Source of the DNA: Nocardia sienata NBRC 100364
GTDB lineage: Bacteria; Actinomycetota; Actinomycetes; Mycobacteriales; Mycobacteriaceae
DNA length: 64,000 nucleotides
Assembly (NCBI RefSeq): GCF_001613205.1
Contig: NZ_BDBX01000038.1
Location: 85,298-149,297, forward strand
Direction: 5' to 3'
The translations under genes were made by a program, and so were the position numbers. The notes under the pieces are model-generated. The model made no database searches. It worked only from the letters and a program-made list of their open reading frames with translations, and had not been told where the DNA came from. Each line of letters begins with the position of its first letter. Positions within the stretch are counted from its first letter, which is position 1. This document shows, piece by piece, positions 31,877 to 40,696 of this stretch.

Positions 31877-33192
31877 TCAGGCCTCGCCGGTCCGGTAGGC
31901 GTCGAGGCGGATGGTCGCGGTCGCCTCGTGAGCGGCCATACCTTCGTACTGCGAGATGGTTTCGACGGCACCGGCCGTCTCGGGGGTGGCCGACCGCTCT
32001 ACGCGCTGGTAGGTCAGCGGCTTGAGGAAGCGGGAGACCGACAGGCCCGCATTGTGTTTGGCGCCACCTGCGGTCGGTAGTACGTGGTTGGTGCCCGCCA
32101 TACCCTTGTCGGAGTACGCCACCGTGCTCCAGCGGCCCAGGAAGATCGAACCGTAGTTGTGCAGGGTGTTGTGGTAGTACTCGTCGTCGCCGGTCTGGAT
32201 CTCCAAATGTTCCGGCGCCAGATCGTCCATCAGGGCGGCGGCGGTCGCGGCGTCCTTGGCCCAGGTCACCGAACCGTAGTCGCGCCAGGCCGGACCGGCG
32301 ATATCGCGCGTCTTCAGGGTCTCCAGCTGCCGGTCGGCTTCGGCGATCACCGCTTCGCCCAGTTGCCGCGAGGTGGTGACCAGGGCGGCGGGTGATTCGG
32401 TGCCGTGTTCGGCCTGGCCGAGGAGATCGGCGGCGACCGTGGCCGGATCGGCGGTTTCGTCGGCGATCACCGCGACCTCCGAGGGGCCGGCCAGTAGGTC
32501 GATGGCGACCTTGCCGAAGAGCTGCCGTTTGGCCTCGGCCACATAGGCGTTGCCGGCGCCGACCAGCATATCGACCGATGGCTCCCCGAGCAGGCCGAAC
32601 GCCATGGCGGCCAGCGCCTGGACACCGCCGAGCACGTAGACGCGGTCGGCGCCGGAGAGATGGCAGGAGTAGAGCACGGCGGGGTCGGCGGTGCCGTCGC
32701 GGCGCGGGGGAGTGCAGGCGAGGACGGTCGGGACCCCGGCCACCTTGGCCACGCCGACGGTCATGAACGCCCCGGCGAGCAGCGGGAAACGACCGGCCGG
32801 CACGTAGGCGCCCACCCGCGAGATCGGTACATAGCGAACGCCGGTGGTCAGGCCGGGAGCCGGGCGGGTCTCAAAATCGACCAGATGTGAACGGGTTTCC
32901 CGGGCGAACGCGCTGGTCCGTTCGTGGCCCAGTTCCAGTGCCGCCCGTAGTTCGGGTGACAGCGAATCCCCCGACCGCGCCAGCTCCGCCGCGCCCAGTT
33001 CGACCTGGCCGGACGTGAACCCGTCGAGATCGCGGGCATAGGACAGCACCGCGTCGAGGCCGCCCTGCTCGATCGTGGAGAGCATCTCCGAGACGGTAGC
33101 GATGACTGGGCGGCCGGGCGGTCCAGCGCGGGGCGCTTGAGGATCTGGAAGGAGCCTTCGAGTTCGGCGAGGCGGGCGGGGGTGAACTTCAT
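31877..33192 (-). pseudogene. HisD/HpsN-like dehydrogenase gene with a frameshift near the 5' end
   Basis: From the ATG at 33192 the first ~28 codons (M-K-F-T-P-A-R-L-A-E-L-E-G-S-F-Q-I-L-K-R-P-A-L-D-R-P-A-A) read in one frame. The rest, V-I-A-T-V-S-E-M-L-S-T-I-E-Q onward, is in the next frame. The switch lies at the CCC run at 33111-33109 (minus strand); a fourth C would restore A-A-P-V-I-A. The main part is a complete histidinol-dehydrogenase fold (G-A-Y-V-P-A-G-R-F-P, G-P-S-E-V-A-V-I-A-D, zinc-site region A-G-T-N-H-V-L-P-T). T-N-H and K-P-L-T-Y-Q fit sulfopropanediol-dehydrogenase (HpsN)-like paralogues better than biosynthetic HisD. The cause may be mutation, sequencing error or frameshifting. 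Confidence 0.75.
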
Positions 33193-33261
33193 AATTCGAC
33201 GGTATGGCTGCCCGAGCCGATGGACAACCCATTGCAATCCTTGGATAAGCAAAGGGTAACC

Positions 33262-33458
33262 CTATGAAGTCCTGCCTTGTCCGCGGGCGCTATCGGCGGG
33301 GGCGATATCGACGACCACGGCGAGGGCGGCGACCAGGGTGAGCACAACCGTGGGGATCACGGTGGCGTGGGTGGACGCCCGGCCGCGAGTCCGCTGCCGA
33401 CGCGAGCCCGTCCGATCGAGGCGAGTCCGCCGGCCTCGATGATGCCCTGCCGGAACAT
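33262..33458 (-). pseudogene. Possible membrane-protein C-terminal remnant
   Basis: Two frames join near 33363. The upstream frame gives M-F-R-Q-G-I-I-E-A-G-G-L-A-S-I-G, the downstream one T-H-A-T-V-I-P-T-V-V-L-T-L-V-A-A-L-A-V-V-V, a transmembrane helix ending at the stop at 33262. It recalls the end of GntP-type permeases but is too short to assign. Confidence 0.3.
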
Positions 33459-33537
33459 GCTCGACCAGGACACCGGAATCGGTGAGTCGCCGGACTTGCC
33501 TACCGGTGTGGACTGTGGAGACGCTGTATGGCAATGG

Positions 33538-33574
33538 TTCCGCCGCCGCACCGTGGTCGGTGGCGGCGGCGGAA
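33538..33574 (-). terminator. Terminator after the TctA-like gene
   Basis: TTCCGCCGCCGCACCG / CGGTGGCGGCGGCGGAA with a TGGT loop and one bulged base. It ends the HMG operon about 35 bases after the TctA stop, separating it from the HisD-like gene. Confidence 0.65.
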
Positions 33575-33607
33575 CCCTTGGATTTTCCGGAGACAGTCGG
33601 TGCTCGC

Positions 33608-34987
33608 TCAGAGGGCGAGCACCGCGGGGATCGTCAGGACCGCGACGTAGTAACCCATGAACAACACTCCGGCGTGGATCTTGAAGAACCGGCACAGCAG
33701 GCCGCCCACGAGACCGACCGTGAGTGTGACGGCGAGTCCCAGAATCCCGCCCTCCCACACGCTGATCACCACGACGAGTCCGGCGAAGGCGGCGATGATG
33801 GCTTCGTGGCTGACGAACCGCACGACGACGGTCGCGGCCCGGTGGGCGAAGTTCATCGCGAAGGGGTAGGCGATGAGGCCGGCCACCGCGACGGCAGCGA
33901 GTCCGTAGAGCAGGAATTCGGTGCTGGTGAGTGCCGTGGACAGGTTGTCGATATTGCCGTTGCTGTCGTCGGTGGTGAAAACCGGTGGCGCGTTGAACAA
34001 GGGCGCGGCGGGCCCGGCGGCGACCGGACTCAGCGGTAGTCCGAAGGCGATGAGAGGGATCAGGGCTTCGGCGATATAGGTGGATTCGGTTGTGCCGTTG
34101 CGGGCGGCGATCACCGAAGTGAGCCGGCGGTAGCCGTGTTTGATGCGGCTCCCGACCAATTCGCCCATCAGGACCGTCATGGCGACCGGGCTGAAAACGA
34201 AAGTGGCGCTGGAAACGGTGGCGGTGGCCGCGACATAGCCGGTCTGTCCACGGTCGAGGATCCGGAAGGGATTGGGAAAGTAGCCCTTCCAGGTCTTGAC
34301 GTCGGGTGCGAGCCATACCGTCGCCGGCTCCTCACGTGCCATCTCGGCACGTCCCTGCGGTCCCAAGGACAAGAAGAGGTCGGCGATCAGTGGTCCGACG
34401 GCGATGCCGAGGAAGTAACTGATGTTGAGCGCGACATCGTAGGACGACGTGAGCTGTTTGAGACCGAGGATGAGGACCACGAACGGTACGAGCGCGAGCA
34501 CGCCCGCCCATTTCCCGGGCGACGCGTAGGCGATGCCGATGGCGGCCAGCAGGAACAACCACGGCGCAGCGGACTGGACCGTGTCGGCGACCGGGGCCAG
34601 CAGCACGGCGAACAGGACGGCGGCGGGGACGGCTATCACAGCGGCGATGAGGGCCGCGGAGATCGCTTTGCGGAGCGCGATATGGGGAACGCCCAACGCG
34701 CGCAGCATCCGCGCTTCGCGCAAGAGCGGGACCGCCATCGTGTCCCCGGGAATGCCGAGGAGTGTGGTCGGCGCCGCATGCGTCATATGTTTGGCCACGG
34801 CTCCGGCGAGGAAGAATGTGAACACGCCTGCCGGGGGAGCGCCGAGCAGAATCACCAGCAGGGTCAGCGGGGCGATGGTCGCGGTTTCGTCGGTACCCGA
34901 AACCATGCCGATCAACGAGAAGACGATGGCGCCGACCACGGCGAGCATGATGGCCAGCGCGATATCGCTGGTGAGAATCGAACTCAT
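33608..34987 (-). CDS. TctA-like tripartite tricarboxylate transporter, large membrane subunit
   Basis: 459 residues, about 11-12 predicted transmembrane segments. Landmarks: V-S-G-T-D-E-T-A-T-I-A-P-L-T-L and G-I-P-G-D-T-M-A-V-P-L-L-R-E-A, the TctA loop of G-x-P-G with charged residues that binds the carboxylate path; then A-G-P-A-A-P-L-F-N-A-P-P. The family takes up citrate-like carboxylates with a periplasmic TctC protein and a small TctB. Here no TctC is in the window, and the gene before it would be the small subunit. In this context mevalonate or hydroxymethylglutarate is the likely substrate (inference). ATG overlaps the upstream stop by four bases. Confidence 0.75.
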   Translation of the reverse strand: MSSILTSDIALAIMLAVVGAIVFSLIGMVSGTDETATIAPLTLLVILLGAPPAGVFTFFLAGAVAKHMTHAAPTTLLGIPGDTMAVPLLREARMLRALGVPHIALRKAISAALIAAVIAVPAAVLFAVLLAPVADTVQSAAPWLFLLAAIGIAYASPGKWAGVLALVPFVVLILGLKQLTSSYDVALNISYFLGIAVGPLIADLFLSLGPQGRAEMAREEPATVWLAPDVKTWKGYFPNPFRILDRGQTGYVAATATVSSATFVFSPVAMTVLMGELVGSRIKHGYRRLTSVIAARNGTTESTYIAEALIPLIAFGLPLSPVAAGPAAPLFNAPPVFTTDDSNGNIDNLSTALTSTEFLLYGLAAVAVAGLIAYPFAMNFAHRAATVVVRFVSHEAIIAAFAGLVVVISVWEGGILGLAVTLTVGLVGGLLCRFFKIHAGVLFMGYYVAVLTIPAVLAL

Positions 34988-35475
34988 GACACTGTCCCGG
35001 TGGTGGAGTGTTCGGCTTCGGTGAACCGCTCACGCAGCCCGAGTTCGTCGAGTTCGCGCCGGGTGTGTGCGGGCAGATCGTCGAGCGAGCCCAGCCCCTG
35101 TCGTTCCTCGCGCAGGGCGGCGATGACCTCGCCGACGGCCGCGTCTTCGGACACCTCGGTGACCACGATCCGCTTCGGACGGAAAAGTCGCCCGCAGATC
35201 AGGCCGGCGATCACACATCCGGCGATCCCCACGAGGAGAGCGTAGGCGTCGGCGAGCGAGTCGTTCGACACGAACGAAGAGAATGCCCGGTCCGCCAGCA
35301 GGAGTGCGGACAGGCTCACGCCGACGCCGATGACCACGGATACGGCCAGGTGGCGACCGACGACGGTATCACCCCATACCTCCAGGTACTGCGGATGTTC
35401 GCGGCCGGAGACCGGCTCTGCGGTGGGCGGGTCGACCGGTGTCGCTGCCGCGGTCGGCGGGGGTTGGGTGGGCAT
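34984..35475 (-). CDS. Small membrane protein, possible transporter partner (TctB position)
   Basis: 163 residues from the ATG at 35475 (GGAG six bases upstream; an ATG at 35535 is possible). Pro/Thr-rich N-terminus, two transmembrane helices at about 45-65 and 75-97 (V-V-I-G-V-G-V-S-L-S-A-L-L-L and L-V-G-I-A-G-C-V-I-A-G-L), then a charged C-terminal helical tail. Its stop overlaps the TctA-like start (ATGA). Not clearly homologous to TctB, which has four helices, but its position suggests a subunit. Confidence 0.6.
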   Translation of the reverse strand: MPTQPPPTAAATPVDPPTAEPVSGREHPQYLEVWGDTVVGRHLAVSVVIGVGVSLSALLLADRAFSSFVSNDSLADAYALLVGIAGCVIAGLICGRLFRPKRIVVTEVSEDAAVGEVIAALREERQGLGSLDDLPAHTRRELDELGLRERFTEAEHSTTGTVS

Positions 35476-35509
35476 GGGTACTCCGTCGGCGTCGAGGGGG
35501 TCGGGCAGG

Positions 35510-36472
35510 TCAGGATGTCGAGGCGGTGAGGGCATGGACCACTCGCGAAGGGCTGGGCCGACCCAGGACGGTGGACATCCACCGGGAAGTCGCGGTGAGC
35601 GTGTCCAGGTCGATTCCGGTGGTGATACCGAGGCCGTGCAGCATCCACACCAGGTCCTCGGTGGCGAGATTTCCGGTGGCTCCGGCGGCATACGGGCAGC
35701 GGCCCAGGCCCCCGGCTGCGCTGTCGAACTCGGTGATCCCCGCGTTCAGGGCGGCATAGACGTTCGCGAGCGCCTGGCCGTAGGTGTCGTGGAAATGCAT
35801 CGCCGTGTCCTCCGGGCGGATACCGCGGTCGAACAGGGCTTCCAGCAGGTCGAGGACGTGTCCGGGTGTGGCGACCCCGATGGTGTCGCCCAGCGAGATC
35901 GAGGCCACCCCCATGTCGAGGAGGCGTTCGGCGATATCGGCGACGGCCGAGGCGTCGACAGCGCCCTCCCAGGGGTCCCCGAAACACATCGAGATGTATC
36001 CGCGCGTGGCGAGACCTTGTGCTCCGGCGCCGTGCACTACGGGGCGTGCGGATTCGATCGCACCGTCGACGGTGGTGTGCAGGTTCTTGTCCGCGAAGGT
36101 CTCGGTCGCGCTCACGAATACGGCGAGTTCCGTGGCGCCGGCGGCCATCGCCCTGTCGAGCCCGCGGCGGTTCGGTGCCAGCACCACCCGGCGGATATCG
36201 CTGGGCAGGTCCAGGACGGCCAGCAGCTGCTCGGCATCGGACAGCTGTGGGATCCATCGCGGTGAGACGAAGCTCGTGAGCTCGAGCGCCGACACCCCCG
36301 CGGCGGCGAGCCGCCGGCAGAATTCGGCTTTGACCGGTGTCGGCACCACAGTGGCCTCTGCCTGGAGACCGTCGCGGGGGCCGACTTCGTACACCCGGAC
36401 CGCGGCCGGCAGATCCGGCCTGCGGTGGACATGCGGTACGGGCCGGCGGACGGCCTCGGTGTGCGGCGCCAC
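35510..36472 (-). CDS. mvaB: Hydroxymethylglutaryl-CoA lyase
   Basis: 320 residues, TIM barrel. Y-E-V-G-P-R-D-G-L-Q-A-E near residue 28 holds the catalytic Arg-Asp, H-F-H-D-T-Y-G-Q near 225 the metal His pair, and G-G-L-G-R-C-P-Y-A-A-G-A-T-G-N near 256 the signature loop Cys. Cleaves HMG-CoA to acetyl-CoA and acetoacetate. Starts at a GTG one base after the reductase stop, so the two are coupled. The symbol follows the Pseudomonas mevalonii operon. Confidence 0.9.
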   Translation of the reverse strand: MAPHTEAVRRPVPHVHRRPDLPAAVRVYEVGPRDGLQAEATVVPTPVKAEFCRRLAAAGVSALELTSFVSPRWIPQLSDAEQLLAVLDLPSDIRRVVLAPNRRGLDRAMAAGATELAVFVSATETFADKNLHTTVDGAIESARPVVHGAGAQGLATRGYISMCFGDPWEGAVDASAVADIAERLLDMGVASISLGDTIGVATPGHVLDLLEALFDRGIRPEDTAMHFHDTYGQALANVYAALNAGITEFDSAAGGLGRCPYAAGATGNLATEDLVWMLHGLGITTGIDLDTLTATSRWMSTVLGRPSPSRVVHALTASTS

Positions 36473-36473
36473 C

Positions 36474-37748
36474 TCAGCTCCGTTCCCGCAGGTCGGCGAG
36501 CACCTTCTCGGCGTGCTCGACGCGAATGTTCCGGTCCTGGATGAGTTGCGCGACGACAGCGTCGAGCTCCGCGGTCCCCGCTCCGGCGGTGACCGCGACG
36601 GTACGGGCGTGCAGGCTCATATGGCCACGCTGGATGCCTTCGGCCGCGAGGGCGCGACAGGCGGCGAGATTCTGGGCCAGGCCCACCGCGACCACGACCT
36701 CCGCGAGTTCGGTGGCCGACTCCACGCCGAGGATCTTGATCGCTGCCCGCGCGCCGGGATGGGCCTTGGTGGCTCCACCCACCAGACCGACCGCCATCGG
36801 CACCTCCAGCGTGCCGGACAGGTGTCCGTCGGCGGTCTTCTCGAAGTGCGAAAGGGCCGTGTACCGCCCATCGGGACCGACGGCGTGGGAATGACAGCCC
36901 GCCTCGACGGCGCGGGTGTCGTTGCCGGAGGCCAGTACCGCGGCGGTGATGCCGTTCATGATGCCCTTGTTGTGTGTGGCGGCACGGTAGGGGTCGGCTT
37001 CGGCGAGCGCGCAGGCGTGCACGATATCGTCGACGACCTGCTCGCCGCCCAGCAGATCACGGTCGAAGACGGCGCGGGCCCGCACGATCCGCCGGTCGGC
37101 CATATTGGTGAGGATGCGGAGCAGGGGCCGCCCGCCGGCGATGGCCGCGAGCCGGGGCGCGATGGCCTCGGCCATGGTGTTGACCGCGTTGGCCCCCATC
37201 GCATCGCGCACATCGACCACCAGATGCGCGACGACATGCGTGCCGGTTCGCGTCGGCACCAGGCGCACCTGTAGGTCCATCGCGCCGCCGCCGAACCGGA
37301 CCAGCGTCGGGTCCTGCTCGTTGGCGAGGTCCACCACGGTCGAGCGTTGTTCCAGAATGCGCAGGCGCGCGGCCTCGGGATCGGGTATGTCCAGCAACTG
37401 GATCTGCGCCTGCATCACCGGGCCGGTGCCGGAGGTGAAGAATCCGCCTCGCTCGCGGGCCATGCGCGCGGCATTGCTCGCCGCCGCGACGACCGACGGC
37501 TCCTCGGTGGCCATGGGAACCAGATAATCTCGGCCGTTGATCCGGAAGTTGGTGGCGATGCCGACCGGAATACCCAGCACTCCGATCACATTCTCGATCA
37601 TGTGATCGGCATGCTCGGTGTCCAGACCGTGCGCGGGGTCGAGAACGTCCAGCTCCGCGACAGCTACCCCGGTCCGCTCGGAAACCACCGAGCGGCGTTG
37701 CTCGACGGACGAGTCCTTGAATCCCGGAATCCTGCTGTTCACGGTCAC
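36474..37748 (-). CDS. mvaA: HMG-CoA reductase, class II (degradative type)
   Basis: 424 residues (P. mevalonii enzyme: 428) from the GTG at 37748, seven bases after GGAGGG. E-N-V-I-G-V-L-G-I-P-V-G-I-A-T-N near residue 52; catalytic Glu in T-E-E-P-S-V-V-A-A-A (82-83); D-A-M-G-A-N-A-V-N near 182; catalytic Lys261 in H-N-K-G-I; Asp277 in G-N-D-T-R-A; and the C-terminal flap His in G-H-M-S-L-H-A (376-380). Class II enzymes usually use NAD to oxidise mevalonate plus CoA to HMG-CoA. Pairing with HMG-CoA lyase and absence of mevalonate kinase genes here favour catabolism. Confidence 0.92.
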   Translation of the reverse strand: MTVNSRIPGFKDSSVEQRRSVVSERTGVAVAELDVLDPAHGLDTEHADHMIENVIGVLGIPVGIATNFRINGRDYLVPMATEEPSVVAAASNAARMARERGGFFTSGTGPVMQAQIQLLDIPDPEAARLRILEQRSTVVDLANEQDPTLVRFGGGAMDLQVRLVPTRTGTHVVAHLVVDVRDAMGANAVNTMAEAIAPRLAAIAGGRPLLRILTNMADRRIVRARAVFDRDLLGGEQVVDDIVHACALAEADPYRAATHNKGIMNGITAAVLASGNDTRAVEAGCHSHAVGPDGRYTALSHFEKTADGHLSGTLEVPMAVGLVGGATKAHPGARAAIKILGVESATELAEVVVAVGLAQNLAACRALAAEGIQRGHMSLHARTVAVTAGAGTAELDAVVAQLIQDRNIRVEHAEKVLADLRERS

Positions 37749-37838
37749 TGCGCCACCCTCCACATCGCGGGGTGCGGTATTCGCGGCCCCGATGAACGTT
37801 TGCCGGCTCCGACGGTACGACCGCGCTGTAACCCGCGA

Positions 37839-37857
37839 CATGTGTGATGACCACATG
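37839..37857. promoter_or_regulatory. Operator candidate upstream of the HMG operon
   Basis: CATGTG (37839-37844), seven bases, CACATG (37852-37857), in AT-richer sequence about 90 bases before the reductase start. Likely site for the regulator encoded just upstream. Confidence 0.5.
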
Positions 37858-37896
37858 AAAACGTGGATTCAGTGTGTTGGGACCATATTTTGCTGG

Positions 37897-39813
37897 TCAT
37901 AGTCGGGATACCGAACGCAACTCGTCCAGCCGAGTGGCGAGCGAAATACGGAACAGGTGTTCGTCTTGGCGCCAATCCGCGCCGAGCAGGGATTTGATGC
38001 GGTCGAGTCGCTGCAGAATCGTGTTGGGGTGATAGTTCAGCGCTCGCGCGGTTTTCGTCGGGCTTGCCTCGTGCCGCACGAAGGTGCGCAGTGTGGTGAG
38101 CAGATCGGTGCCGTGCCGGGCGTCGTAGTCCAGGACCGGACCGATGGTGAGATCGAGGAAGGACTGCAGGGCTTGCGGGTTGGCGCCGAACAGGACGGTG
38201 TACGGGGCGTAGGCGTCGGTGGCGACCGCGCGGTCGTCGATGCCCAGCCCGGTCAGCAGGCGCACCGTCTGTTGCGCTGTGCGGAACAGGTCCGGGAGCT
38301 CGTCGGGCGCGGCGGCCCGCGGCGGGGCCACGACCAGTACCGGGGCCCCGAGTGCGCCGATGAGATGCCTTCGCAGATCGTTCGCGAAGGCCATCGGGTC
38401 GACAGCAGATCCGATTACCGTGATGGTGGCCGCGTGCTCACCCACCAGCCCGCCGCGGCCGAGGAAACCCGCGGCGGCGCGTTCGGCCCCGGTCCGCCGG
38501 GCCGGCGGCACATCGACTATCAGCAGCGTACGCAGTTCGGACAATGTCAGGCGGTGGTTGCGCGCCCGCTGGTCCATACCGCGACGTCGCTCCGGTGAGG
38601 AATGCAGCAGGTCGGCGATGAGTTCGCCGCGCTCACGGCGGTATGCGTCGGTGACCGCCCGCTGTTGCAGGGCCAGCAGAGCGGCGACCTGAGCCGCCCG
38701 TTCGATCGTGCGTCGCTCCACCGGACCCAGTTCCACGCTGCCCGGGCTGAGCAGCAGGGCCCCGAAGTGGAGTTCACCGGCGGTGACGGCGGCGACCGCC
38801 TCCACCGATCGGTTGTTCGCGACGGTCCGGCAGTGCCCGGTCGCACGACTCAGCGAGATCGCGGCACGCACATCCGGGGACAGACTCACCGCCGTATGCT
38901 CCTGCTCCGCGGCCGCGGAGGCGGCCAGCGAGAAGGAGTCGGCGTCGATGATCGTCACCCGCCGGTCCAGCGCCGCCGCCAAGGTGCGCGCGACCTGTGT
39001 GAAGCCACCTCCGGACAGGACGGCGTGGACGAGTTCCTGGTGGACCGCGCTCGACCGATCGCGTGCTTCCAGGTGCGCGGTCAATTTCTCCAGGGCGCCG
39101 CGAGTGCGGTCCTGCGACTCCCGCAGTTGCGTGAGGATGTTCGCGGTCTGCAACACCACCGAGGCGTGGTCGGCCAGAGCCGAGAGCAGCGCGATCTCTT
39201 CGGGGGTGAACTGGTGTTCCTGCCGGGTCGCGGCGAAGAGCACACCGAGTACGGTCCCGTCGGAGAGCATGGGGACGCCGAGGATGGAGATGATCCCCTC
39301 GGCGAAGACGGCGTCGTCGATGGTGTGCTCGTGGGGGCCACCCGCGTACTCGCTGTACCGCGGCACCCACTGCGCCGACCGGGTATCGGCGATCCGGCTC
39401 GCCAGTCCCGTCCCGGCGGGGACGTGCAGGTCCTGGAATTGCGGGGTCACCGCCCCCATCGTCTTGCGGACGTGCAGGTCGCGGGTGGTGGTGTCGAACT
39501 CCGACAGATAGGTCACGTCGGTGCCCATCATCTCGTGGGCGCGCGCCACCAACCTGGCCAGCAGCGCATCGATATCACGCACCTCGGCCAGATCGCGGGC
39601 ACTGGAGAACAGCGCGGTGAGCTCCTGTTCGCGGCGCCGTAGGCGGGTGACCTCGGCCCGGTCGCGACGCGCGTGGTCGACGATATCCCCCACCGTGCCG
39701 GTATCGAGTCCCAGTTCGGTCAGCGAGGTCGCCAGCGTCGTGACATCCGGTTCGCCGCGGGTGACGGCGCGAAGAACCTCGTGAAGGATACGGGCGAGGT
39801 CACTGCTGTTCAT
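37897..39813 (-). CDS. GAF-domain PucR/CdaR-family transcriptional regulator
   Basis: 638 residues from the ATG at 39813. After a short helical start, a GAF domain lies at about 85-225 (L-A-R-L-V-A-R-A-H-E-M-M-G-T-D-V and I-L-G-V-P-M-L-S-D-G-T-V-L-G-V-L-F). A GGDEF-like CdaR middle follows, then a C-terminal PucR helix-turn-helix (T-K-T-A-R-A-L-N-Y-H-P-N-T-I-L-Q-R-L-D-R-I). Regulators of this class often activate a neighbouring catabolic operon in response to the substrate bound in the GAF domain. It lies upstream of the HMG operon on the same strand, 148 bases away. Confidence 0.85.
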   Translation of the reverse strand: MNSSDLARILHEVLRAVTRGEPDVTTLATSLTELGLDTGTVGDIVDHARRDRAEVTRLRRREQELTALFSSARDLAEVRDIDALLARLVARAHEMMGTDVTYLSEFDTTTRDLHVRKTMGAVTPQFQDLHVPAGTGLASRIADTRSAQWVPRYSEYAGGPHEHTIDDAVFAEGIISILGVPMLSDGTVLGVLFAATRQEHQFTPEEIALLSALADHASVVLQTANILTQLRESQDRTRGALEKLTAHLEARDRSSAVHQELVHAVLSGGGFTQVARTLAAALDRRVTIIDADSFSLAASAAAEQEHTAVSLSPDVRAAISLSRATGHCRTVANNRSVEAVAAVTAGELHFGALLLSPGSVELGPVERRTIERAAQVAALLALQQRAVTDAYRRERGELIADLLHSSPERRRGMDQRARNHRLTLSELRTLLIVDVPPARRTGAERAAAGFLGRGGLVGEHAATITVIGSAVDPMAFANDLRRHLIGALGAPVLVVAPPRAAAPDELPDLFRTAQQTVRLLTGLGIDDRAVATDAYAPYTVLFGANPQALQSFLDLTIGPVLDYDARHGTDLLTTLRTFVRHEASPTKTARALNYHPNTILQRLDRIKSLLGADWRQDEHLFRISLATRLDELRSVSRL

Positions 39814-40041
39814 GGTTACAGACTGCCTGTGTCCACCGGCCCGGCTCGATGCGCTCCCCGTGACCGCCGCCGAGTACGACACCAGGGAGCCGAGGTGTAC
39901 CACGCGGGGAACACCGACGGCGAGCAGGAGGAGCAGGCCCACTTCCCGATCCGTGGCAGCGCGACCGGCTGCGCCGCGATCGCCTCCGGCGCCGAGGTAA
40001 GCCCGTGGGCTGCGGTGTCGGCGGGTCGCGTGGGCGCGGCC

Positions 40042-40581
40042 TCAATGGGTCAGCGCGATCTTGACGATCACGACCAGGGCGGCGGCGAGGGCGAGCAGCA
40101 GCGCGGTGATGGCGGTGGCGCGGGTGGGATGGCGGCCGCGGAGTCTGCCGATGACGAAGACGATCCCGCCGATACGCACGAGGATGACCAGTTCGGCGAG
40201 GATCTGCGCAGTCCTGGGTTGCAGCCAGCCCAGCCAGCCGGCGGCGAGAACGGCACAGGGCAGGACCGCCGAGGTGAGGATCGGGACCGAATTGCGGAGT
40301 GCGCGGACTCGGTCGGCGACAGTGGTGGTGTGCTGTTCGCGGACGGTGCGGGCGACCGTCTCGGCGAAACTGTGGGCCAGGAAGGTGGAGACGGCGGTGC
40401 CGGCCACGACCAGGATGCCGAGGTGTTTCTCGGCGGTGACAATGGGGACGAGGGCGGTGAGCACGAGGATGTTGCCGTAGATGTAGGCGCTGATCCGGCT
40501 GGCGGCGTTATCGCGGTCCAGCGGAATCCGACGGGAGAACAGCGGCCCGTGCAGCACAGTGGTCAGGTCGGAATCCGTCAC
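40042..40581 (-). CDS. Integral membrane protein, unknown
   Basis: 179 residues from a GTG at 40581. Four or five hydrophobic helices: Y-G-N-I-L-V-L-T-A-L-V-P-I-V, L-G-I-L-V-V-A-G-T-A-V-S-T-F, V-L-P-C-A-V-L-A-A-G-W-L-G-W-L, I-L-A-E-L-V-I-L-V-R-I-G-G-I-V-F and L-L-L-A-L-A-A-A-L-V-V-I-V. Not recognised beyond that. Ribosome site weak. It follows the DUF1269 gene on the same strand and may form a stress-related pair with it (inference). Confidence 0.6.
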   Translation of the reverse strand: MTDSDLTTVLHGPLFSRRIPLDRDNAASRISAYIYGNILVLTALVPIVTAEKHLGILVVAGTAVSTFLAHSFAETVARTVREQHTTTVADRVRALRNSVPILTSAVLPCAVLAAGWLGWLQPRTAQILAELVILVRIGGIVFVIGRLRGRHPTRATAITALLLALAAALVVIVKIALTH

Positions 40582-40696
40582 CGGATCGGCCCGGCCGAGG
40601 ACACCGGCGCCGCGGTCTGCGGATCGCCCACGATCCCGGGTGCGGCAATCGGTGGATGAGCGTTCACGGGCACTCCTGCGAGGCGGGAGCCGGAGA

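Larger units (their letters stand above)
33193..33607. other. Intergenic stretch with transporter remnant and terminator
   Basis: 415 bases between the HisD-like gene and the TctA-like gene. Contains the hydrophobic remnant at 33262-33458 and the hairpin at 33538-33574 described separately. No intact gene seen. Confidence 0.5.

Noticed and set aside
36474..37748. HMG-CoA reductase as part of isoprenoid biosynthesis
   Set aside because: Class II signature, coupling to a lyase, and lack of mevalonate kinase genes make the catabolic reading more likely.
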